From CAIMFV01 sp040757715 (lineage in GTDB: Bacteria > Pseudomonadota > Alphaproteobacteria > Caulobacterales > Caulobacteraceae), in the NCBI GenBank assembly GCA_040757715.1, contig JBFLWS010000002.1, forward strand, positions 1 to 64,000: 64,000 bases of DNA. Reading direction: 5' to 3'. The notes beneath the pieces are model-generated. The model was not told where the DNA came from and did not search any database. It saw nothing but the letters and a program-made list of their open reading frames with translations. A program made the position numbers and the translations under genes. Position 1 is the stretch's first letter; each line of letters begins with the position of its first letter. Positions 51,274 to 59,558 of the stretch are shown one piece after another.

Positions 51274-52584
51274 GTGATGACAGCGGCGAGCGACACCAGG
51301 GTGAATGAGCGGGCCAGCGGCGGGGAGACCTACGCCGTCTGGCTGCTGTTCGCGGTCTATGCCTGCAGCTACATCGACCGGCAGATTCTCAACATTCTGG
51401 CGGAGCCCATCAAGGGCGAGCTGCATCTGACCGACTGGCAGGTGGGCCTCCTGTCCGGTCTCGCCTTTTCTCTGTTCTACGCGGTGCTTGGCCTGCCGCT
51501 GGGCGCCCTCGCCGATCGTCCGACGACGAATAGACCCAGGCTCATCGCCATTTGCCTCTCCCTATGGAGCGGCATGACCATGCTCTGCGGCTTGCCGGCC
51601 AACTTCGTGCAGTTGGCTCTGGCGCGGCTCGGGGTCGGGGTGGGCGAAGCCGGCTGCTCCCCCGCGGCCCATGCCTTGATCGCCGACATCGTGCCCGAGC
51701 GTCGGCGCGCCTCGGCCATGGGGCTCTACGCCCTGGCCATTCCCGTGGGCAAGTTGGTCGGTCTTGGGCTTGGCGGGGGCATGGCCCAGACTTTCGGCTG
51801 GCGAGCGGCCTTCGCTCTGGTCGGCGCGCCGGGCCTCGTTCTCGCCGCTCTGGTGTGGCGAACGCTGAAAGAGCCCCGAGGGTCCAGCGAGGTCGCCGGC
51901 GCGCGGTCCGCGGTACTGAATTGGCGCAGCCTGAGCGAGCTGGCCCAGCGCCCCACCCTCTGGTTCATGTCGCTGGGCAACGCCTTCATGTCGTTCCTCA
52001 GCCTCGGCGAAGCGGCGTTTCTCGGCTCATTCCTGATCCGCGTGCATCACCTGAAGGTGGGCGAGGCGGGCCTGCTGCTCGGCCTCGCCCTCGGTCTTGG
52101 CGGCGGCGCGGGCTCGTGGCTCGGCGGCCGACTGTGCGACCTCGCGGGCAGGGGCGACGTGCGCCGTCATATCCTCTGGCCCGCCCTTGCCGGGGTGATC
52201 GGCGGCGCTGTACTGGTGGGCGCGGTGACGGCGAGCAGCGTTCCCGCCATGCTGGCGCTCCTCGCCCTGTCGGCGGCCCTCACCTCGGCCTGGTACGGAC
52301 CGTCCTTCTCCGTGATCCAAGGCGCGGCCCCGCCGGAGGCCCGCGCCACCGCCTCCGCGGTCAATCTGCTGATCAGCAACTTGATTGGTCTCGGGCTCGG
52401 TCCTTTGGGCGTCGGCTTGCTCAGCGACGCCTTCAACAAGGGCTTCGCCATCGGCGGCTTGAGCGTGACTGGCGCCGGACCGGCCGAGGGACTGCGCCTC
52501 GCCCTCATCGTGGCGTCCTCTGCGGTACTGGCCGCGTTCGCCTGCTACGCCTTCGCCGCGCGGACGATCAGTCGTTCAAGCTGA
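51274..52584 (+). CDS. MFS permease (12 transmembrane helices)
   Basis: 436 residues from GTG 51274 (ATG at 51277 is an alternative). Twelve hydrophobic segments; the YIDRQILNILAEPIKGEL-type first-loop sequence and LGLPLGALADRPTTNRPRL (loop 2-3 motif) are typical of the MFS group that takes up aromatic acids and other organic anions, such as spinster-like and hexuronate-type carriers. It is the last gene of the CoA-transferase run and overlaps the convergent acyl-CoA synthetase by nine bases. It may import the substrate or export a by-product. Confidence 0.85.
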   Translation: MMTAASDTRVNERASGGETYAVWLLFAVYACSYIDRQILNILAEPIKGELHLTDWQVGLLSGLAFSLFYAVLGLPLGALADRPTTNRPRLIAICLSLWSGMTMLCGLPANFVQLALARLGVGVGEAGCSPAAHALIADIVPERRRASAMGLYALAIPVGKLVGLGLGGGMAQTFGWRAAFALVGAPGLVLAALVWRTLKEPRGSSEVAGARSAVLNWRSLSELAQRPTLWFMSLGNAFMSFLSLGEAAFLGSFLIRVHHLKVGEAGLLLGLALGLGGGAGSWLGGRLCDLAGRGDVRRHILWPALAGVIGGAVLVGAVTASSVPAMLALLALSAALTSAWYGPSFSVIQGAAPPEARATASAVNLLISNLIGLGLGPLGVGLLSDAFNKGFAIGGLSVTGAGPAEGLRLALIVASSAVLAAFACYAFAARTISRSS

Positions 52585-54096
52585 GCGCTCTTGCGCGGCG
52601 ATGCAGCGGTCGCGCCAGGCGGAGCGCCGGCTCTTGCCCGCATCGTCGCGGATAGTCTCGCTGGTGAACTCGATGCTACGCGGATGCTTGGTGACCGCGA
52701 GGCGATCCCTCAGCCCGGCCAGGATGGCCGCGCCGTCAGCCGAGGCCAGGCGGTCAGGCGCCACCTGCACCACCGCGTGGGGGACAAGGCCGAGGTCCGG
52801 GTGCGGCAGCCCCACCACCACGCTGCTCAGCACCCCCGGCAAGCTGTCGATGGCGCTCTCGATTTCCGCCGGATAGAGATTCGCGCCGCCGGAAACGATC
52901 ATGTCGGTGCGGCGATCGGCGATGAACAGATATCCGTCCTCATCCACCCGACCGAGATCGCCGAAGGTGATCCACTCGCCCCGCCGCCGCGGCTCAACCC
53001 CCACATAGCGATAGGTGCTGCCGAGGGCGCCTGGTCGGCGGAAGAAGATCTCGCCCACCTCGCCCACAGGTCGTTCCGTTCCATCCTCGTCGAGGATGCG
53101 CATTTCGATGCCGGCGCGTACCTTGCCCACCGAGCCGGGCTTTTGCAGCCATTCGCGGCCGCTGATCATGGTGGAGCCGAAGCGCTCCGTGCCTCCGTAG
53201 ATTTCCCAGACTGCGTCGGGGCCGAGATAGTCGATCCAGAAGGCCTTGGCCCATGGCGGACACGGGGCGGCCATGTGCAGCAAGGTCTTGATCGAGGAGA
53301 CGTCGTACTTCGCGCGCACAGCCTCCGGCAGGTTCGCGATGCGCGCCATCATGGTCGGCACCAGGTAGATCCACTCCGGTCGGTGCTGGTCCACCAGCTG
53401 CAGCCAGCGCTCGGCGTCGAAGCGCGGCATGTCCACCACGTGGCAGCCCTCGCACAGGCCGGGAATCATCATGCCGAACGGGGCGGAGTGGTAGAGCGGC
53501 CCCGGATTGATCACGGTGCAGCCCGAGCGGCGGTTCAGCGAGGTCTTGCCATCGCCCCACACCGCCGGATTGGGATCGACCACCAGCTTCGGCCGTCCGG
53601 TGGAGCCGCCGCTGGTGGCCATCTTCCAGGGGCCCCACTCGCGCTCGCCCAGGGTTTCGGCGGAGACGCCAGGATCAGGCGCGACGCCGGGCGGAAGGCT
53701 CGGCGCGCCCCAGTCGCGATCAGCCGCCGGGCCGCCCACCACCAGCTTCGGCCGGGCCCAGTCGACGATCTCGGCGAATTCAGGCTCGGTGAGCCGCCAC
53801 GACACGTGGGCCGGCGTCGCCCCCAGCTTCCAGCACGCCAGGGTGGTCAGATAGAATTCCGCGCCGTTGGGAAGGGCGATGATCACCGCGTCATGGGAAC
53901 CGACCCCGAGGGCCTCCAGCTGACGCGCACGACGGTTGGCCAACGCCTCCACCTCGGCGCGGCTATAAACCCGCCCATCTGCAGTAAGGGCCGGGCGGTC
54001 CGGCTCCAGCGCCGCATAGACGCCGGTCAACAGACCGAGCGGCGCGCCGATCTTGGGCGAACCGTCAGCTTCCAGAAAGCGGGAGAGATCAAGCAT
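52576..54096 (-). CDS. Acyl-CoA synthetase / AMP-dependent ligase
   Basis: 506 residues from ATG 54096; GTG 54108 is possible. The adenylation loop is MATSGGSTGRPKLV, a variant of TSGTTGxPK with GS in the centre. Also present are YGGTERFG (A5), GDLGRVDEDGYLFIADR (A7-A8) with VSGGANLYPAEIESA, and the C-terminal lysine in DDAGKSRRSAW. It makes an acyl-adenylate and then an acyl-CoA from an organic acid. It is divergent from the GntR gene at 54308. Confidence 0.87.
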   Translation of the reverse strand: MLDLSRFLEADGSPKIGAPLGLLTGVYAALEPDRPALTADGRVYSRAEVEALANRRARQLEALGVGSHDAVIIALPNGAEFYLTTLACWKLGATPAHVSWRLTEPEFAEIVDWARPKLVVGGPAADRDWGAPSLPPGVAPDPGVSAETLGEREWGPWKMATSGGSTGRPKLVVDPNPAVWGDGKTSLNRRSGCTVINPGPLYHSAPFGMMIPGLCEGCHVVDMPRFDAERWLQLVDQHRPEWIYLVPTMMARIANLPEAVRAKYDVSSIKTLLHMAAPCPPWAKAFWIDYLGPDAVWEIYGGTERFGSTMISGREWLQKPGSVGKVRAGIEMRILDEDGTERPVGEVGEIFFRRPGALGSTYRYVGVEPRRRGEWITFGDLGRVDEDGYLFIADRRTDMIVSGGANLYPAEIESAIDSLPGVLSSVVVGLPHPDLGLVPHAVVQVAPDRLASADGAAILAGLRDRLAVTKHPRSIEFTSETIRDDAGKSRRSAWRDRCIAAQERSA

Positions 54097-54269
54097 CAGG
54101 ACGAACACGATCAGTTAAGCGGCGCCGACCACTATGATCGACGCCGATTGCGTCAATCTAGTCTGACGACGGGGCCGCGGCGCGAAATCCGCATCGCCAG
54201 TACGATCAGGCGCCCTCCTCCTGTATGCTGAACGCCGCTCTTGGCTGAGGCTAGCGATTCTCGGACGCT

Positions 54270-54286
54270 ATGTTCGGACTGTACAT
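54270..54286. promoter_or_regulatory. Partial palindrome before the GntR gene
   Basis: ATGTTCGGACTGTACAT has outer arms ATGT and ACAT with further matches inside. It lies 21 bases before the GntR start and in the divergent region of the acyl-CoA synthetase gene, so it may be an autoregulatory site. Weak. Confidence 0.3.
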
Positions 54287-54307
54287 CACCCCGCCCCGAG
54301 GGACCGC

Positions 54308-55051
54308 GTGAAGCTCGATCCAGGCCCCATCCCGCTGTACCACCAGCTTGAGAACGACCTGCGCGACCGCATCCATGGCGGGGAGTTCGCGTCGGGCGCC
54401 GCCTTGCCGACGGAAGAGCGCCTGTGCTCGGACTACGGCGTCAGCCGCATCACCGTGCGACGGGCCCTCGACGCGCTCATTTCTCAAGGCCTGATCACCC
54501 GCCGGCGGGGGGTCGGCTCGTTCGTGCGCGCAGGCGATGCGGGCGTGCGCTCCGTGCGACTGGTGGGATCGCTGGACGAGTTCCTGCGCTCCGCCGGCGC
54601 CCTCGAGTCGGTGTTTTTGTCGCTGGATCGGGTAATCCCCCCAGCGGCCGCCGCCGAAGCGCTTCGCCTGGACGACGGTGAAGAAGCCGTGCGAGTGGAG
54701 TTGGCCAGCCGCCTGGAAGGCCAGCCCGTGGCCTATCTCGAAATATTCTTTCCTCGCTGGGTGGGCGCCGCCATCACCCGCGCCGACATCGAAGAACGGA
54801 TCCCCACCATCCGCATGATCGAGCGCAAGCTGAACCTGCGCATCGCCCGCGCGGAACAGTTCATTGACGCCGACTTCGCCGGCGAAAAGGCCGCGCCGCA
54901 CCTGCTGCTGAAGCCCACCGACCCGGTGCTGCGCGTCGCTCGTATCTATTACGCCGCCGATGAGCGGCCGGTGGAGGCGGTGTTCGTGCGCTACCACCCC
55001 CAGCGCTATCGCTACGCCATCGAATTTCAGGCCGGCAAGACGCACGGATAA
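54308..55051 (+). CDS. GntR family regulator, HutC/UTRA subfamily
   Basis: 247 residues from GTG 54308. The winged helix occupies about 1-70: PIPLYHQLENDLRDRIHGGE, LPTEERLCSDYGVSRITVRR and TRRRGVGSFV. A UTRA ligand domain follows (about 90-240) with VRVELASRLEGQPVAYLEIF. HutC-type regulators bind GTnTAnAC-like sites and respond to small organic ligands. Neighbouring candidates for control are the divergent acyl-CoA synthetase and the IclR gene just downstream; the 18-base palindrome at 55098-55115 resembles such a site. Confidence 0.87.
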   Translation: MKLDPGPIPLYHQLENDLRDRIHGGEFASGAALPTEERLCSDYGVSRITVRRALDALISQGLITRRRGVGSFVRAGDAGVRSVRLVGSLDEFLRSAGALESVFLSLDRVIPPAAAAEALRLDDGEEAVRVELASRLEGQPVAYLEIFFPRWVGAAITRADIEERIPTIRMIERKLNLRIARAEQFIDADFAGEKAAPHLLLKPTDPVLRVARIYYAADERPVEAVFVRYHPQRYRYAIEFQAGKTHG

Positions 55052-55097
55052 GAGGATCGACACAGCCCATACTCGGCATTGCCAACCGTCACAATTC

Positions 55098-55115
55098 ATG
55101 TTGTCATAACAACAT
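55098..55115. promoter_or_regulatory. Strong 18-base palindrome upstream of the IclR gene
   Basis: ATGTTGTCATAACAACAT pairs at eight of nine arm positions. It sits 28 bases before the IclR start at 55144. The core GTnATnAC is close to the HutC-type GntR consensus, so either the preceding GntR regulator or the IclR protein itself could bind. Confidence 0.55.
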
Positions 55116-55143
55116 AACGTCATAATAAATGTGGGAGGTTGTC

Positions 55144-55950
55144 ATGGGTCGCGCCCTCGATCCGAAAAAGATCAAGTCCGCTCAGCGCGTGTTGGAGGTG
55201 TTGGAGTATTTCACCCATGACCGCGAGGAAGCCACGGTCATGGATATCGCCCGGGCCATGGGGTATCCGCAGTCGAGCACGTCGGAACTGCTGAGTTGCC
55301 TGGTGGCCCTGGGCTACCTGCACCGCGACCGTCAGGCTCGCACCTACCGTCCCTCGGCCCGAGTGGCCCTGATCGGCTCCTGGGTGCAGCCACACTTCTT
55401 CCGGCGCGGCGCCTTGCCGAACATGATGGATCGCCTGGCGGAAGAAGCCGGCGCCACCGTGGTCCTGGCCACCCGCATCGGCTTGGAAATCCAGTATATC
55501 CACACCGTCTCGCCCACCGGCGAAACCCACGAAAGCTGGTCGCCGGGCGCCAAGGGTCTCCTGTTGCACTCCACCGTGGGCAAGGCGCTGCTGTCCTGCT
55601 CCGACGCCGACTACGTGCGGAAGATCGTCCACCGGCTGAACGCCGAATCGAGCCCTGAACTGCGGGTGTCAGCAGACAGCTTGATCGCCGACCTGAAGGG
55701 CGTGCGCGGCCAGGGCTATGCTCTCGGCGTACACGAAACCGGCGGCGGCATGCTGGCAGTGCTGTTGCCGCAGTCGAATCATGGCGAACAACTCGCCCTC
55801 GGCATCTGCGGCAATGCGTCGATGATCACCGCCCGGACCGATGAGCTGGTGCGGCTGCTCCGCGCCGCGGTCTCGCGTCAGTTCGGCCCGGTGGCGGTTT
55901 CGCGGGTGCCAGGCCGGCCAATCGCCGAGCCGATGCTCCGCGCCGGCTGA
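55144..55950 (+). CDS. IclR-family transcriptional regulator
   Basis: 268 residues from ATG 55144, five bases after GGGAGG. Winged helix about 12-70 (ATVMDIARAMGYPQSSTSEL), effector domain about 80-245 (GLLLHSTVGKALLSCS, GYALGVHETGGGMLAVLLP). The residue context AKGLLLHSTVGKALL is normal for this family. It is convergent with the thiolase-like gene, separated by 11 bases. It may control the operons on either side through sites at 55098 or 58347. Confidence 0.85.
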   Translation: MGRALDPKKIKSAQRVLEVLEYFTHDREEATVMDIARAMGYPQSSTSELLSCLVALGYLHRDRQARTYRPSARVALIGSWVQPHFFRRGALPNMMDRLAEEAGATVVLATRIGLEIQYIHTVSPTGETHESWSPGAKGLLLHSTVGKALLSCSDADYVRKIVHRLNAESSPELRVSADSLIADLKGVRGQGYALGVHETGGGMLAVLLPQSNHGEQLALGICGNASMITARTDELVRLLRAAVSRQFGPVAVSRVPGRPIAEPMLRAG

Positions 55951-55961
55951 AGCGGAAGCGA

Positions 55962-57122
55962 TCAGGCGGCGGCGGCCAGCACCACCGTCGCCTGGCTCGA
56001 CAAGACCCCGCCATTGCCGTGGGCGAGCGCGATCTTCGCGCCCTCGACCTGACGCGGCCCGCACTCCCCGCGCAGCTGGCGCACGGCCTCGACGATGCCG
56101 AAGAGGCCGTTCATGCCCGGATGCACGCAGGAGAGCCCGCCGCCATTGGTGTTCACCGGCAAGGCGCCGCCCGGAGCGATGCGACCGCCTTCCACGAACC
56201 GCCCGCCCTCGCCCTTGGGACAGAAGCCGAGGTCTTCCAGGAACAGGATCGTGTTGATGGTGAAGGCGTCGTAGAGCTGCGCCACCGACACGTCAGAGGC
56301 CGTGATCCCCGCCTGGGCGAAGGCGCGCGCGCCGGACCGGGCGGCGCCGGTGGTGGTGAGGTCCGGCATCCAGGCGATCTCGCGGTGGGTGGTTTCGCTG
56401 GCTGCGCCCAACACATAGACCGGCTTGCCCGCCAGATCCCGCGCGCGATCGGATCGCGTCATCACCACCGCGGCGGCGCCGTCCGTGACGAGGCAGCAAT
56501 CGAGCACGCTCAAGGGGTCCGACACCAGGCGCGAGCCGAGGTAGTCGTCCATGGACAGGGGATCGCGCTTGAACGCCTCGGGATTGAGCTGCGCCCATCG
56601 CCGCGCCGCCAGCGCCACTTCGCCCAACTGCTCCCGCTTGGTGCCGAATTCGTACATGTGCCGGGAGGCCGCCAGGGCGTAGGAACTCACCGGATTGATC
56701 GGCCGGTACGGCGCCTCGTAGGGCATGGGCCGCACGGTGTTGACGAGCTTGCCCGCCGCAGTCGCCTGGTTGCTGCCATAGGCGATGAGGGCGACATTGA
56801 TCATGCCGGCGTCAAGCAGCCAGGCCGCCATCTCCACATAGGCCTGGAAGGCCGAGCCGCCGAGTCGGTTATTGTCCACCACCTTCGGATGGATGCCGAG
56901 ATACTGGGCGAACGAGAGCCCGCCCAAGGTGTCGGACCCGTGGCAGAAGAACAGGCCGTCCACCTCGGCCAGCGGGAGGCCGGCTTCCGCCAACGCCGCG
57001 AGGCTGGCCTTGGCCGCCAGATCGGAGGCTTCGAAGCCGGGGGCCCGGCCTTGGCCGAAGGTGGCGGCGCCGACAATGGCCGTGCGCCCGCGCGGAAAAC
57101 GATCATCCGAGGAGATGCTCAT
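55962..57122 (-). CDS. Thiolase-like protein lacking the nucleophilic cysteine (SCP-x/Ltp2-like)
   Basis: 386 residues of the thiolase fold: RTAIVGAATFGQGRAPGFEA at the start and NTNGGGLSCVHPGMNGLFG near the end, with the histidine turn. The place where thiolases have the nucleophilic cysteine reads LGGSAFQAYVEMAAW, without cysteine. Loss of this residue plus an adjacent DUF35 gene is the hallmark of Ltp2-type retro-aldolases of steroid side-chain degradation, which release a short acyl-CoA from a hydroxyacyl-CoA. The DUF35 partner lies four bases upstream. SCP-x thiolase activity is unlikely without the cysteine. Confidence 0.8.
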   Translation of the reverse strand: MSISSDDRFPRGRTAIVGAATFGQGRAPGFEASDLAAKASLAALAEAGLPLAEVDGLFFCHGSDTLGGLSFAQYLGIHPKVVDNNRLGGSAFQAYVEMAAWLLDAGMINVALIAYGSNQATAAGKLVNTVRPMPYEAPYRPINPVSSYALAASRHMYEFGTKREQLGEVALAARRWAQLNPEAFKRDPLSMDDYLGSRLVSDPLSVLDCCLVTDGAAAVVMTRSDRARDLAGKPVYVLGAASETTHREIAWMPDLTTTGAARSGARAFAQAGITASDVSVAQLYDAFTINTILFLEDLGFCPKGEGGRFVEGGRIAPGGALPVNTNGGGLSCVHPGMNGLFGIVEAVRQLRGECGPRQVEGAKIALAHGNGGVLSSQATVVLAAAA

Positions 57123-57126
57123 GGCC

Positions 57127-57492
57127 TCAGGCCTCCGCCGGGACGAACACCACCGCCGGCTCGCCGTCTTGTTCGATGATCCTGGCGCGGACCTTGAGGC
57201 CGATGCTCACCTGCTCCGGGGCCAGATCCTCGACCCGGCTCATCATGCGCACCCCCTCTTCGAGGTCCACCAGCACCACGTTGTAGCTGGGCTCCGGCGG
57301 CTTCTTGCGCACCACGGTGACCGCATGGACAACGCCGCGACCGCTCGCCTCGACCCAATCCAGCGCTGCGCCGGTCCCCGGCTCGGCAACGCGCGGATAG
57401 AAGGTGTAGCGTCCGCTGGCCGACCGCTGCAGCATGAAGCGTCCCTCGCCGAGGAAGCGGCGGAAGGTTTCGTCCGGGCCTGTCTCGTTCAC
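57127..57492 (-). CDS. DUF35 OB-fold protein without zinc-ribbon cysteines
   Basis: 121 residues. The C-terminal OB fold is complete: GRGVVHAVTVVRKKPPEPSY, YNVVLVDLEEGVRMMSRV and VRARIIEQDGEPAVVFVP. The N-terminal part keeps the rubredoxin-like outline (LQRSASGRYTFYPRVAEPGT) but all four zinc cysteines are replaced (S, A, E, G). In Ltp2/DUF35 complexes the DUF35 subunit supports the aldolase. Coupling to the thiolase-like gene by four bases fits such a pair. Confidence 0.8.
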   Translation of the reverse strand: MNETGPDETFRRFLGEGRFMLQRSASGRYTFYPRVAEPGTGAALDWVEASGRGVVHAVTVVRKKPPEPSYNVVLVDLEEGVRMMSRVEDLAPEQVSIGLKVRARIIEQDGEPAVVFVPAEA

Positions 57493-57494
57493 CC

Positions 57495-58265
57495 TCAGTT
57501 CCCCACGAACTTGGGCTTGCGCTTTTCCTTGAAGGAATTGGTGCCCTCGATGAAGTCCTGGGTCTGGGTCATCAGCGGCTGGATGTTGGCCTCGAAATCG
57601 AGCGCCTGATCGAAGGTCTGAGCCGAGGCCGCGTCGAACATGCGCTTGGCCATGGAGATGGCGAGGGTGGGCGTGTTAACGAAGCTGCGGGCGATCTCCA
57701 GCGCCTTGCCCATCACCTCTTCGCTGGGCACGGCGTAGAGCGCGAGGCCAAGGTCGCGCGCTTCGGTCCCGCTGACGAAGCGGCCGGAATACATGATCTC
57801 CTTGGCTCGCTGGATCGGCACATAGCGGGTCAAGAGGAAGGCCGAGCCGCCGTCGGGCGCCAGGCCGATATGGCGGAACGCGAACTGGAAGCGGGCATCC
57901 TCGGCGCAGACCACCATGTCGCAGGCTAGCGCCATGGCCCAGCTCATGCCGATGCAGACGCCGCGCACGGCCGCGATCACCGGCTTGTTGGTTCCGGCCA
58001 CGCCCCGCGCCATGCGGTGCAGGTGGCGCATGCGGTAGAGCGAGCCGTTGACGCCGCCGCCGCCCATTTCGCTGACGTCCGCTCCGGCGGAGAAGTCGCC
58101 GCCGGCGCCGGTGAACACGATCACCCGCACGGCCTCGTCGTCCTGCGCCCTCAGAAAGGCGTGCTCGATGTCCGTGCGCATGGCCAGCGTGATGGCGTTC
58201 TTCCGCTCGGGCCGATTGATGGTGATGATGGCGACGCCGTCGTCGATAGTCGTCTCTACGAGCAT
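57495..58265 (-). CDS. Enoyl-CoA hydratase/isomerase family protein
   Basis: 256 residues from ATG 58265. ITINRPERKNAITLAMRTDI, TGAGGDFSAGADVSEMGGGG and VRGVCIGMSWAMALACDMVV are followed by RHIGLAPDGGSAFLLTRYV. The second oxyanion loop reads IGMSW, not AGGG, which is uncommon. It is the first of three minus-strand genes with the DUF35 and thiolase-like genes, three bases apart from the former, and would hydrate the enoyl-CoA that the retro-aldolase then cleaves. Confidence 0.85.
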   Translation of the reverse strand: MLVETTIDDGVAIITINRPERKNAITLAMRTDIEHAFLRAQDDEAVRVIVFTGAGGDFSAGADVSEMGGGGVNGSLYRMRHLHRMARGVAGTNKPVIAAVRGVCIGMSWAMALACDMVVCAEDARFQFAFRHIGLAPDGGSAFLLTRYVPIQRAKEIMYSGRFVSGTEARDLGLALYAVPSEEVMGKALEIARSFVNTPTLAISMAKRMFDAASAQTFDQALDFEANIQPLMTQTQDFIEGTNSFKEKRKPKFVGN

Positions 58266-58346
58266 GAGCCGCTCCTTCTGATCTTCACCCTTGGGCTTAG
58301 CACTCCCAGCTTCGCCGACACGACCCGCCGGTGCGACGTATGGGCG

Positions 58347-58366
58347 CATATCATAGCTGCGATAGC
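58347..58366. promoter_or_regulatory. TATC-N8-GATA site in the divergent crotonase/ACAD promoter
   Basis: CATATCATAGCTGCGATAGC keeps the TATC-N8-GATA core and spacing of the perfect palindrome at 49088-49107. It lies between the divergent starts at 58265 and 58398. The match is partial. Confidence 0.35.
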
Positions 58367-58397
58367 CCCAGGACCGCCGCTTGCCACCCCCGCACGA

Positions 58398-59558
58398 GTG
58401 GGCGATTTCCAGAGGGTGCAGACCTTCAATGTCAGACCTTTCGACGCGCCCCCGGGGCTTCCGGCGCTTCGCCAGAAGCTGAGGGACTTCCTCGCCGCCA
58501 ATCTGCCGGCCCAGCCAGCCGAGCGGCGCGCCAATTGCTGGGCGGTGGGCGACGCGGTCTTCAGCCGCAAGCTCGGCCAGGCCGGCTACATCGGCATGCT
58601 GTGGCCCAAACGCTATGGCGGACATGAGCGCCATCCCTTGGAGCGCTACGCCGTGCTGGAAGAGCTGCTGGCCGCCGGCGCCCCCGTGGGCATGCACTGG
58701 ATCGCCGATCGCCAGTCCGGCGCGCTGCTGCTGCGCTACGGGACCGAGGAGCAGCGCCAGGCCTTCCTGCCGCTGATGGCCAAGGGCGAGCTTTACACCT
58801 GCATCGGCATGAGCGAGCCGGGCGCTGGCTCAGACCTCGCCGGCGTCCGCACCAAGGGCGTGCGCGTGGAGGGCGGCTGGCGCGTGTCGGGGCAGAAGGT
58901 CTGGACCACCAACGCCCACAACGCCGGCCTCATGCTCACCCTGGTGCGCACCGACGAGCATTCGGAGCGCCAGGAAGGCCTCACCCAGTTCCTCATCGAC
59001 TTGAAATCGCCGGGGGTTACCATCCGGCCGATCATCGATCTGGTGGGCGGCCATGACTTCAATGAAGTCTTCCTCGACGAGGTGTTCGTGCCCGACTTTC
59101 TGCGGGTCGGGGAGGAAGGCGCGGGCTGGCGGCAGGTGACGGCGGAGCTGTCGCTGGAGCGCTCCGGCCCGGAACGCTACCTGTCGAGCTTCGCCCTCTA
59201 TGTGGAGCTGATCCGCCGGGCGGGCGCCGAGCCCGACGCGCCCATGGCCGCCCTGATCGGCCGCCTCACCGCCGAGCTCTGGACCTTGCGGCAGATGTCC
59301 ATGTCCACCGCCGCCAAGCTCGCCGTCGGTGAAGACCCGTCCTTGGAGGCGGCCATGGTCAAGGACCTGGGCAACAGCTTTGAACAGGAACTGCCGCGGG
59401 CAGTGCTGGCGGCGCTCGATCACGTCGAGCTTTGTGAAGACACCGACTTCGCCCGCTGCCTCGCCCTCCTGCTGCAGGTCTCGCCGTCCTTCTCCCTGCG
59501 CGGCGGCACCCGCGAAATCCTAAGGGGCATCATTGCAAGGGGGCTGGGACTGCGATGA
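58398..59558 (+). CDS. Acyl-CoA dehydrogenase, large-subunit type (pair 3)
   Basis: About 386 residues from GTG 58398 (GTG 58416 is an alternative; no good ATG is in frame). FAD and substrate blocks MSEPGAGSDLAGVRT, GQKVWTTNAHNAGL and GGHDFNEVFLDEVFVP are present; the end SFSLRGGTREILRGIIARGL has glycines in place of the MCAD catalytic glutamate. It overlaps the next acyl-CoA dehydrogenase gene by ATGA and heads a plus-strand operon with thiolase, crotonase and a further ACAD pair. Confidence 0.85.
   Translation: MGDFQRVQTFNVRPFDAPPGLPALRQKLRDFLAANLPAQPAERRANCWAVGDAVFSRKLGQAGYIGMLWPKRYGGHERHPLERYAVLEELLAAGAPVGMHWIADRQSGALLLRYGTEEQRQAFLPLMAKGELYTCIGMSEPGAGSDLAGVRTKGVRVEGGWRVSGQKVWTTNAHNAGLMLTLVRTDEHSERQEGLTQFLIDLKSPGVTIRPIIDLVGGHDFNEVFLDEVFVPDFLRVGEEGAGWRQVTAELSLERSGPERYLSSFALYVELIRRAGAEPDAPMAALIGRLTAELWTLRQMSMSTAAKLAVGEDPSLEAAMVKDLGNSFEQELPRAVLAALDHVELCEDTDFARCLALLLQVSPSFSLRGGTREILRGIIARGLGLR

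Noticed and set aside
52591..54231. 546-codon frame antisense to the acyl-CoA synthetase
   Set aside because: Shadow frame; the sense strand holds all adenylation motifs.
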